DNA from: Holacanthus passer
Lineage: Eukaryota; Chordata; Actinopteri; Pomacanthidae
DNA length: 64,000 nucleotides
NCBI GenBank assembly: GCA_025331565.1
Contig: JAFREQ010000040.1
Span: 4,079,001-4,143,000 of the forward strand
Reading direction: 5' to 3'
The notes below the pieces were generated by a model. The model ran no database searches, was not told where the DNA came from, and saw nothing but the letters and a program-made list of their open reading frames with translations. Positions 26,599 through 36,715 of the stretch are shown one piece after another (the stretch's first letter is position 1; every line of letters begins with the position of its first letter). Position numbers and translations under genes: made by a program.

Positions 26599-29500
26599 AT
26601 GGCTGCTGTGAGTTTAATTCCTTTCAAACAGTTCGAGTGTCACCTTGTCTCTGTTTAAGCCAGTTCATCAATGCCTGGCCCCACTTCACTGGTGGGTCCC
26701 GGGTTAAAAGCATCAGCTGTTTTACGCTGTTATTGTGCCAGTAGATTCTGGCTCGGGGATGGACCTTTAAGCTGTTTTTAAGAAGTGGATTTAGAAGTGC
26801 TTTCTGTAATCATGCGAAGCAGATTAACCACCGTTCACTGGTATGAATCGTTGGGGGTCTGTCTGGCTCAGATGGGTTGTGGGTTCTCAACTAAAAGTCA
26901 TTAAAAGGAACTTCCATTGAAGTATTCAAGCAGTAAAGCATAATCTTGTTTTGTTTTTGCAGCTACAGAGGTTTAAACAGTGATGTTGAAGACAAACATA
27001 AAAGGAAAATCTGATGATTGTTCTTAACTAGCTTTTGTTTTTTAAAAGCTTTAACACATTCATCTTCGTGCAGACTGGATCGTACCGTATGGTGTCAGAG
27101 GAGGAACAGGCCATGAGGTCTAAGCTGGAGCATCTGACAGTGAAGGATCATGGGCCGGTGTTTGGGCCCTGCCACAAACTGCCTGGTCACACTGTGCAAA
27201 AGGTGAGAAGTGATAACTGGATGGCAGCATATACGAGTTCAAATCAGAATATTAAAGTCCAAATTGCTGACACTCATTTCTGTCCTTGCGGACCCCAACA
27301 TTTGACTTATGTGCTTGTTCCAGTGATGTCATTTTGCTTTATCTTCCAGGCAAAGGATGAGCTGAACGAGACGGACGAGAGGCGGGCGTCCTCCCTGAAG
27401 GACCTGCGGGCCATGATGAAGGACAGGCGGCCGAGGGAGACGACCTGGCCAAGCTGGTGCTGGATCGCTTCGGGGACAAGCCGGACTCTCTGATCCTGCG
27501 CTTCCTCAGAGCTCGCAAGTTTGATGTGGTCAGAGCCCATGAGCTCATGAAGGGTTAGTAGCAGAAGAGACAATCCATCGGTCTGGTTCCTGATTTGTTT
27601 GTCTCTTTCAAACTGAGATATCTTTTTCTAGCTTCCATATGCTTTGATTCATTTTCTGCAGACTATTTCAAATAGTTTCAGTAATTGAGGGCGAAACCTC
27701 ATTTGTGCTGCTCGTTTGCATGAATCCTGCCCATCACTGAGACAGGGAGACATGTGTTCATTAATTGGGGGCTTTTAGATGCTTCTGAGTTTCCCCTGAC
27801 AAAGACCTCCTTTGTGTCCAAATGGGACAGCAAGTTTGCTTCACTTGTGAGCCCACGGTGTTCTCCTGGGAACTGATTGTGTTGGTCTGGGAGAGGAGAT
27901 TAAAAAGCAGAGTGGTTTGACACTCTTGCTTATGACTTGACTATTGTTTCTGTGTGTGCTAAGGACTTGCCATGCTATTGTTAAAATTGTATTTGTAGTT
28001 GCATTATATAAATTCTATTTCCCTCACCACAGAGCCCCAAATTAATTTACTGTTACCTGCAATCAAATTTAAACCAAATAACACTTAAAACTACCATCAA
28101 TTCTAATTTAAACTTTATTCTAATAATCTAAACCTTAATATTAGATGTAAAGTGAGCGTCTGACCAAATCTCTAGCTCAAAAATAATCCAGTATTAGTTT
28201 GACAAAATGTCAGGGCCAACAAACTTAGTTATACCTTGGATTTTTTTCTTCATCTTGCTGTTGCTGTGAGAATATTTTGTCCTCATAAAGATGCAAGAAA
28301 ACACACACACATTTTTGAAAATAGAAGCAGAACGTAGTGTGAGAGGGGAATGTGATGTGAATGTGAACTTGTTGCGTGGGGTTAATTGCTGCTTGAGAGT
28401 AAAACACAGGACGCATGCACATGAAAAAGGACACACACACACACTCTGGGTTAATTAGTGCCTCAGTATGAAGAGGCTTAGAGCAGATACACCAAGACAG
28501 TGGTGTCATTGTGTTTGGCACATCAACAACCTGCACTGAACACTCACACTGTACACAAAGGGTGTGTGAATCATTAGTACCTGATCAAAGAATGCAGTTT
28601 TGATGTGTGTGTGTTTTGGGGGGGTCCTCTAGGTTACGTGCGCTTCAGGAAGGAGTACCCCGAACTGTTCGAGAACCTGACCCCCAAGGCCGTCCGCAGC
28701 ACCATCGAGGCCGGTTACCCTGTGGTTCTGCCCAGCAGGGACAAGTATGGCCGAGTAGTCCTGCTCTTCAACATCGAGAACTGGGACCTGGAGGAGATCA
28801 CATTCGATGAGGTGGCTGTCAAACAACTTCATAGAGCACAGCTGCACCTATTTGACATAAATGCACCAGATATGTTAAAGAGCAAATTATTCAAAAATTA
28901 TATGTAGTAAAATTTGCAGTAGTTGGAAGAAGTCAAGAGATCCTTTGCTCAATTAAGCTAACAACAGCAGAGTGTAAAAATACTCTGCTAAAAGTAAATT
29001 CATTTGCAATTCTTCTTGAGTGAAAGCACATAAGTATTACCAGCAAAATGTAATTAAAGTATCACAGTAAAAGTACACACTATACTGATACTTTTTTCTT
29101 TAAAAAAAAATCTTATGCACACAAGATCATTTGTACATGCAAGTTTTATCATGTGCAGCAATATTTTCAGGACTTCAGGGGCTCTTCTGTTAATTTTGTT
29201 GTTGGCCAATTTACAACTTTATCATTTATATAAGTTTTGATTCCAAAAAGGTTTGGATGCTGTGTAAAACATAAATAAAACAAAATGTCTCAATTTGCTA
29301 ATCCTTTTTGACATATACTCACAGTTTTTAATGTTTAACACATTGTCCAAACTTTTCCCACAGCTCCAGCCTGAGTAGATCTAATCAGCAACATAACTGA
29401 AAACACCTGCGAGGATCTGTGAGCCTGTAACAATGCTTCATATTTAACAAGCTGCATATAAGTGCAAATGTTAAAGAGCAAAATGTTCAAGTACTTATAT

Positions 29501-30862
29501 GCAGTAAAATATGCAGTAGTTGGAAGAAGTTAAGAGATCCTTTACTCAATGAAGATAACAACAGCAGAGTGTAAAAATACTCTGCTAAAAGTAAAATCAT
29601 TTGAAATTCTTCTTGAGTTAAAACACATAAGTGTTACCAGCAAAATCATTAAATAAATAAGGTATCACAGTAAAAGTACACACAATACTGTATATTTTTT
29701 ATGTTATGCACACAAGATATTAATTTGTACACACAGGTTTTTATCATGTGCAGCAAGATTTTCAGGACTTCAGGGTTGATTTTGTTTTTGGCCAATTTAC
29801 TACTTTATCATTTATGTAAGTTTTGATTCCAAAAAAAATTGGATGCTGTGTAAAACATAAATAAAACAAAATGTCTTAATCTGCTAATCCTTTCTGACAT
29901 ATACTCATAGTTCCTTTAAAAATGATTGCATTCAAGTTTTATTTATGTTTAACATGTTGTCCAAACCTTCCCCACAGCTCCAGCCTGAGTAGATCTAATC
30001 AGCAACATAACTGAAAACACCTGTGAGGCTCTGTGGGCCTGTAACAGTGCTTCATATTTAACAAGCTGATCTTTATTGTTGTTGTTTGTATGTGAAATCT
30101 AACTATTAACTAAAGCTGTAAAATAAATGTAGTGGATTGGAAGTATAAAGTAGCATAATTTGGATATATTTAACTAAAGTACTTCAAAATTGTATTTAAG
30201 TGCAGAACCTGAGTTAATGCATTAATCTCTGCTGAAAATAAGTCTTTGTGTGTCACAGATCTTAAGAGCGTACTGCGTGATCCTGGAGAAGTTGCTTGAG
30301 AATGAAGAAACCCAGATTAACGGCTTTGTCCTCATCGAGAATTTCAAGGGCTTCACCATGCAGCACGCCTCAGGAATTAAGCCGGCGGAGCTCAAGAAGA
30401 TGGTGGACATGCTGCAGGTCAGAAGAGGCTCGAAAGGAAAGCTGAGAATTCCTTTTCTTTTTTTACAAATCATTTTGCTGTTTGTATTTTTGTGCAGGAC
30501 TCTTTTCCTGCGCGTTTCAAGGCGGTTCACGTCACTCACCAGCCCTGGTACTTCACCACCACATACAACGTGGTCAAACCCTTCATGAAGAGCAAGCTGC
30601 TGGAGAGGGTATGGATGGAGCACGGTTGATATCTACCCTGTTTTTTTACTGTTTTATCATATTTATCTTTGCACCAGTCACCTCCTCTGAATACTGTTCA
30701 TAACTTTTTCCTCAGGTCTTTGTTCACGGAGACGAGCTGGACAACTACATCAAAGAATTCGACGCAGACATCCTGCCTGCAGATTTTGATGGAAAGGCCT
30801 CTGTCGCTGACTGCCAGGCCATCGCCACCAAGATTTTTGGCTCAGAAGACACAGCTCTCTGA
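26599..30862 (+). CDS. rlbp1: Retinaldehyde-binding protein 1 (CRALBP), with a 1-base frameshift
   Basis: CRALBP is the soluble carrier of 11-cis-retinol and 11-cis-retinal in retinal pigment epithelium and Mueller glia, serving the visual cycle. Coding exons: 26,599-26,607 (Met-Ala-Ala; the exon itself starts at 26,567), 27,074-27,202, 27,350-27,553, 28,633-28,811, 30,259-30,417, 30,498-30,608 and 30,716-30,862. About 312 residues are expected, near the family's 317. The N-terminal helical part contains [10 protein letters not shown]. The CRAL-TRIO fold includes [36 protein letters not shown] and [19 protein letters not shown]. Exon three is 204 bases, but flanking phases demand 205: one G is missing at about 27,426-27,428, after residue 72. 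Read literally, the frame ends at 27,493 after about 93 residues. All later exons look under selection, so an assembly error or a young allele is likelier than an old pseudogene. Teleosts have rlbp1a and rlbp1b; which this is I cannot tell. Confidence 0.93.
28872..30068 (+). repeat. Tandemly duplicated repeat unit in rlbp1 intron 4
   Basis: Two copies of a roughly 590-600-base unit lie head-to-tail: 28,872-29,455 and 29,468-30,068. Shared landmarks in order are ATGTTAAAGAGCAAA, TGCAGTAGTTGGAAGAAGT, ACAACAGCAGAGTGTAAAAA, TTTTCAGGACTTCAGGG, TTGGATGCTGTGTAAAACAT, CAGCTCCAGCCTGAGTAGAT and TTCATATTTAACAAGCTG. The copies differ by scattered substitutions and small indels, so the duplication is not brand new. 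The modules resemble the high-copy percomorph AGTAAAAGTA family. Confidence 0.9.
30069..30225 (+). repeat. Distal end of the same repeat family in rlbp1 intron 4
   Basis: AAAATAAATGTAGTGGATTG, GAAGTATAAAGTAGCATAAT and TACTTCAAAATTGTATTTAA form a segment I recognise as the far end of the same common percomorph repeat. It directly follows the doubled unit, so the whole insertion spans about 28,870-30,225 and ends about 35 bases before the next exon's acceptor. Confidence 0.6.
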
Positions 30863-31489
30863 GAGAACAGCCCTTCCATTTCAAACCCAAGAGTTATAGT
30901 GTTCTTCACCCTAAACGCTTCTTTTGTGATCTGATCAGACATGTGGTCTATTCTGAAGCTAGGTTGACATTTTTATTATTATTCAGGCAGTTTCTGTGAG
31001 CGAGTATCTAGAGTTAGGAGCAGTGGATGGTTTACAAGTATATGGTGATATAAATGGGAAAGAAAAAGGATGATTAGATATTACAGAGAGAATAATTGAT
31101 GGTTAATGTTTATTTTACAACATTCTGACTTTACAAGCGGAAGGAAAATGAGGGAGTCGGTGACGTGATGATGTAGCTCACATCCAGAATGAGTCAGACG
31201 GAGGTTTTCGCCTTAATGAATTTCACAGCATACACATCAGCCTGGTGCCTACAATCCTGTCAGATGAACGAGTGCAGAAGTGTATCACAGACTCAGGGGT
31301 GAATCTTAGAAAGATTTGAAGAGGGGAAACTGACCAGCCTGCATTTGATTATTGTTTTAGGAGCCTTCTGATGCAGTGCCAAGGAAACAGTTCTTTATCT
31401 CAGCAGCCTTGTTTGAGTTGTGACACTCAGATGCCTGACGTACAACAAAGATCCATTTCTGCAATTTGCACTGGATTGAGACATTTTCA

Positions 31490-31495
31490 ATTAAA
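31490..31495 (+). promoter_or_regulatory. rlbp1: Candidate rlbp1 poly(A) signal (ATTAAA)
   Basis: An ATTAAA stands about 630 bases after the rlbp1 stop codon, followed by a T/GT-rich stretch (TTTTTGTGACTGTGTGTCTT) of the kind found downstream of cleavage sites. A 3' UTR of about 650 bases is therefore plausible. Confidence 0.5.
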
Positions 31496-31729
31496 TAGAT
31501 TTTTGTGACTGTGTGTCTTAACTTTTATATGAATTGCCATTTTTATCATTTGTCCTCCTGTTGTTTCACCTAATCTGTTTTAAGCAAGATTACCAGTTAA
31601 ACCAGGCTTACTTCATAAAATCTGGTTTATTTTCAGATAATTCTGTTTCACAAAGGAGATTTAAATAGATCTGACCTTAGTTACCACAAAAGGTTATCCC
31701 TCCAGACCAATAAGGGCAGGACTGAGATT

Positions 31730-31850
31730 ATTTACTTTAGTAAAAGTAGCAATACCACAGTATAGAAATACTCTGTTACAAGGAAAAGTCATGCATTCAA
31801 AAGTATCAAAGTACTCATTATGAAAAATGGTGCATTTCAGAATTATTTGA
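31730..31850 (+). repeat. Third copy of the AGTAAAAGTA-type repeat
   Basis: TTTACTTTAGTAAAAGTAGC, AATACCACAGTATAGAAATA, AAAGTCATGCATTCAAAAGT and AAAGTACTCATTATGAAAAA follow the order I know from the common percomorph repeat. It is truncated and non-coding, just downstream of rlbp1. Confidence 0.65.
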
Positions 31851-31859
31851 GTGGGACTG

Positions 31860-34800
31860 CTTTCAGTTACTCTACATCCTGTTGTGTATCAACGTGCTTT
31901 GTGTCACTTCAAGCTTAAGTGGTGTTACAGTCAATCTGCCAGACTGAAACAGTGTTTTCTCCATAGTTCCTCTTTACATCTGCACCATGAACATGAACCA
32001 GTTTGCTGTTCATGTCAAATGTATCACATAAAGCGAAGAAACAAGTTAAACCCATGGGTGTAACCTCACAGTGAGTCACCATTTGTTCCTCTTTAAAAAT
32101 CACTTATTTGAAATAAAAGAAGCTGACATTAAAAACACAAGCAGGACAGACAGTCAATCTCAAGGTATTTAAGCTGTATTGTCAACATGTGGAGGTCTTT
32201 ATTTCACTTGGACAAACCAAGTGGTGCAGGGAAAAACATATGAGCCTATAATGCATTCACCACAAGGGGGCTCAGCTGTCCTGCAAGCCCGATCCTTGAA
32301 TCTGCAAGCTTCTTCACCGTGTTAGATATAAATCTTAATATTAATCAGATTACAGCTTCTTCCTCTACATTTGTGCTCAAGAGTTTTGTTGTTTTTTAAA
32401 AAAAAAAAGAGATTTGGCAAGTAAAGAGAAAGGGAGACCATTTTTCTTTTGAGAAAATAATTTATTTTGGAACACAATAACCATATTTCCTCACGTAATT
32501 AGATCACACACACCACTGGTTTTCTTCAACATAAACACCCAGTGTTCAATATCAGAGTACATCATGTTGTGTGACTATGTGTGCCCCTTCCACTCGTCGC
32601 CACATCCCTTAACTGTATTTCAGCATCAATATGTTTGTTAACACAAAATTAAAGCTGTATGATTACTGCTGGTTAACGCACTGTGGGCTCTCGTCCACTT
32701 GTTTGGGCTGATAAGATTTCAAATAGAAAATCATTTTAGATGAACACAACAATGAGCAGTGTCCCAATCCAAGTGTATTTCTGGATTCACTGACATTTAA
32801 ATTCACCAGAGAGGTTAATATTTAAATTCTTCAGTTTCCAAGCAATTAAACATGAGCCCACAATCTTGAGAAAATAAGATGCTTGAAGCACTGGGGTTAG
32901 GATAAATACAGCGGAGCACATTTTCATATCAACACAGTAAAACATTTCATATCCCTCACTCCATGAGAAAATTATCTCAATCTACAGAACATGTTTTGGT
33001 CTAATATACGTTGACAATACTTCCTGTCACATTAGCAGTAAAATGACAAGAGAATCCCTCCAGGTTAGTTATTGCCTTTATTTTTCACATCTGTTCCCTC
33101 AAATATTTGAATAAACACTATCTTTATATATATTTTTCTTTAGCTTTTTCATCAATAAAGTGAAGAAGTTTTGGTTTTCATCAATCAGAGGTGGTGACAT
33201 GACACAGTATACACGTACTGTACTCATCAACACCCTGATGCATTTGCACAAGCAAATAACACAAGAAGTCATATCAACAATACAAAATACAAAAAAGAAA
33301 ATACCCCAAATAATCAATTAGAAAAAAATACATCCAAATAATACATCCAAACCTGCATTTTTGTGCAAAGTTGGGGGGGAGGCAAAAACGTTAAAAAGAA
33401 CACAAACTGCTCTTAACTGCAGAAACTGGGTTTGTGCTGGTGTCGTCAATACTCATCAGATTTTTCTACGAGCCAGAATAAATCCAAACTACACCTGATT
33501 TCGTTGAAATGAGAGCTGTGGACAGAGTGAACCATGAACCGTATAATCTCTCTGCAGGTGAATAAGAGGATGTTTGCCATGAATGACTGGCAGTTGTAGT
33601 TTGGTCTCCCTGACAGCAGATGGCAACGGTGATTTGTGGTTTGAACAACGTAGGATTAAAAAGTCTTTAGAGGCAAAGAAAGAAGGTGTTGGCTCAAACA
33701 GACTGATCCATACTTTTCAATCAGGAATGCACCGACCCAAACACTTCAGTATGTGGATCAGACATTGGCCATGATGCCACCGATCCACTTTAAATACAGT
33801 TTCACTGCCAATGTCATAAAATGTATTGTTTCGACTTTTAGTTTCTATTATTTCAGTCATGGCAGGCTGCAGTGTCATTGTGTCTTACAGTCAGGGCAAA
33901 AATCATAATGTAATTATTTTGACAGATATCACAATTTCAATATGATTCATGATTAGTGGAAATAATCATTTTTCCATCACAATTTTAATTTTCACTGAAA
34001 AAAAAAATCAGAATGATGTCTGTTGGGGTCTGTACCAAACAAATGTGTTTTCTTACATCTGGAGAACAAGAATTGTAGTCCAGAGCATCTCTACTGCACT
34101 ACAGTACTTCATTAAAATGTGGTTTTGTCATACACGCAGCTTCTGCGATTTGGATATTGCACTTGGAAATATTGCGACAATATTTAGATCAACTCTTCAG
34201 TCCTACTTACAGTACGTAAAAATGATTGCAATGAGCTCCATCCAGTGAGGTGCACAGATTTTAAATGTGGGGAAAAAAGGGCACTTGGTATTGGCAGACA
34301 CCCTGAGCTGAGAGGGATAAAGTTGGATCGGTGAATCCCTGTTTTCAATTTTGGCCCAGCCAGCATTGGTGAGATTAACACCTGGATTTCATAGTATTTG
34401 CACAGAAGAATTTCCACCAATTTAAGTCAATTAAATCTTTCAAAAAATGGTGGTTGTGAAATTATTCTTGAGCCGAAGAACAACAGATTTGATTCCAGTA
34501 GTGATCAGAATCACATCAGAATCAGTACTATTCATTTGGCAAAAAAGTGGTGTCTTTGAGAGTAAGACTGAAATATTGTTCAGCATCAACAGAGGATTGA
34601 TTGTTATAATTTCAATTTTAATATTCTGCACACTGCAATGAGTGACAGTGCACTATTTTACATTTTGTCCTGATATGCCAAACATTGTGCAATTTGAATA
34701 AACGCTACCAATTGCAAATTAGTAGCACTGCAAATACTCAAATACTATCAAACCCAAGACTTATAACACACAAAACAAGGCTTAAACAGCCTTACCAGAA

Positions 34801-36715
34801 GTGCTGTTGTCAATCACTATGTATCCCTTCATTATTTCAAACCATCCATCTGTTTCATCACAGTGTTCAGTAGCAGGCTTTAGACTACAGATTACTTGGC
34901 CAGACTGGAAGAAGCTTCCTAAGCCCTTACAACAAGGTTAACAACAAGTTTAAATAAGATTCAGGTTTTAAAAAGTCCACAGGTCCCATTATTGCAGTAT
35001 GATCTCATCAAGACATGTTTGAGCTGGATTACAGCTGTTTTTAAGTCCACCCTGCTGTGCTGCAACAACTTCAACGCTCATCCCAGTCAAGAAAATAAGA
35101 AAAGCTTTTCAATGCCATCTACAAAACAAAAATATTCCCCTTGCATTAAAATCTCTTCTTCCTTGCATGCAGTGTTCTCCAGCTAATTATACAATAGAAC
35201 AAGCACCAGTATTTTACAAACAATCCACTGAAATAAACATTTGGTTTAGAGTTGGTATCCTCTGCCCTCCTACTCATCACACCTCACAGCTCAGATTACA
35301 AAGAGAAAATCTGCTTCACACTGCTGAACGTTCCCTTTAAACGGCACCACAATGGCCAATCAGTCCGCTGCATTTTCAAAATCAGACGCCACAGAATCAT
35401 CTGTTGGAAAATGTCATGAAAAAAGTTAAAGTTTGCACCAAATGAGGTGTTTTACGGGGTTGAACTCTCAACCGCTCAGAGGCTAGCTGGTGGCAGGTCT
35501 GTGTCTGTGCAGTAAGAGAAGGATATCAGAGTCTTAGCCGGACCTGCAGCTGATCAAAGGCAGACGACAGAGTAAGAGGGCTCAAAGACACTGACAAAAG
35601 ACGACACAGGGAACACTCGAGTCATCTAACGTTTCGTTATCATCCTCGCTCCCTCCAGTTCTTCCTCTCGGTCACAACAAGAGCTAAACCATCAATAACC
35701 TACATACCTGCGCTTTTGACTAATAAGAAAAAAAAAAGGAAAATAAAAAGATTGTGTCATACAGGGTGTAAAGTGCACTGAATCAAAGTGATAGAATGCA
35801 ACTGTGGGAATGTGCGTGGATCCCATCTGGGGCTGATCCCCGGTCATGTCAGGTAAGCACTGAACCCTTTCAAGTGCCAAACTTAAGTGCCAGGAGGCTG
35901 TGATGAGCTGGAAATAAAGTGTATAATCCCACCAGAATACTTAATTTTTCTACTGTACATTTTCTACAAACAACAGAGCAACAGATCACCCAAAAGAACA
36001 GACAGTATAAGGGCCAAAGAATCTGGATCACACCTACCAAACACAAAGATCACATGCTCCGTCATGGGTCTTTAGCTCTCGGTCGACACAGGCGCACAAA
36101 GACATACACACTACATCTGTGAGATACATACATACGTACTACAAAGACGCTGTGTTGGTTAAGACAGCAGACTAGGCTATATGGCCTTGGCGGTGATAAG
36201 CAGTGAGCTTCTTACAGGTGCCGCAAATTGGGCACCAACTGCAGCACAGTCCTTGTTTACAGTAAAAAGAGGCTTCTTGTGTGCTCTTGTTTTTCACTGG
36301 ACTACTCTAAAGTGGTGCTCTCATTTTCCTTTGCCAGCTTGACTTCATCTCTCGCCACATTTGGTCAACACCCCAAATAGCCAAGGATCGTAGTTGTGTA
36401 CATGTGGGGAAACAAAACGATCCCACTCTGAATTCAAAGTCCTCGCGACGGAAAAGAGCACAAAGGCAGTTAGTTGTTTTTGTTCCTTCACATACTGTAA
36501 GGTGATGGTGATTACAAAGGGGGACTGTGGTGAAGGCGTGGAGACGTGTGTCAACGGGAAGTGTTGGTCGGGAACGGTGAGTAGCACCAGAGGAGAAGGC
36601 AGAGAAGAGAGAGCAGTTTAAGGTTGAGTTCAGGTGTCTCCTCAGTGCTGGGACAGTGGGGTTGGAGAGGGTGAGAGGGGAGAGGAAGAGTGAGAGACAT
36701 ACAGAGGTCAGAGGT
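31860..36715 (-). other. abhd2: rlbp1-abhd2 convergent spacer, probably mostly abhd2 3' UTR
   Basis: No coding exon is seen on either strand in almost 5 kb below the abhd2 stop codon. Minus-strand AATAAA signals (plus-strand TTTATT) occur at 33,077-33,082 and 32,461-32,466. The mammalian ABHD2 transcript has a multi-kilobase 3' UTR, so much of this stretch may be transcribed with abhd2. An A-run lies at about 32,397-32,408. The many short frames here show no coding character. Confidence 0.4.

Noticed and set aside
27307..27573. Two minus-strand open frames over rlbp1 exon 3
   Set aside because: They are shadows of the G+C-rich rlbp1 coding exon, with no splice signals of their own.
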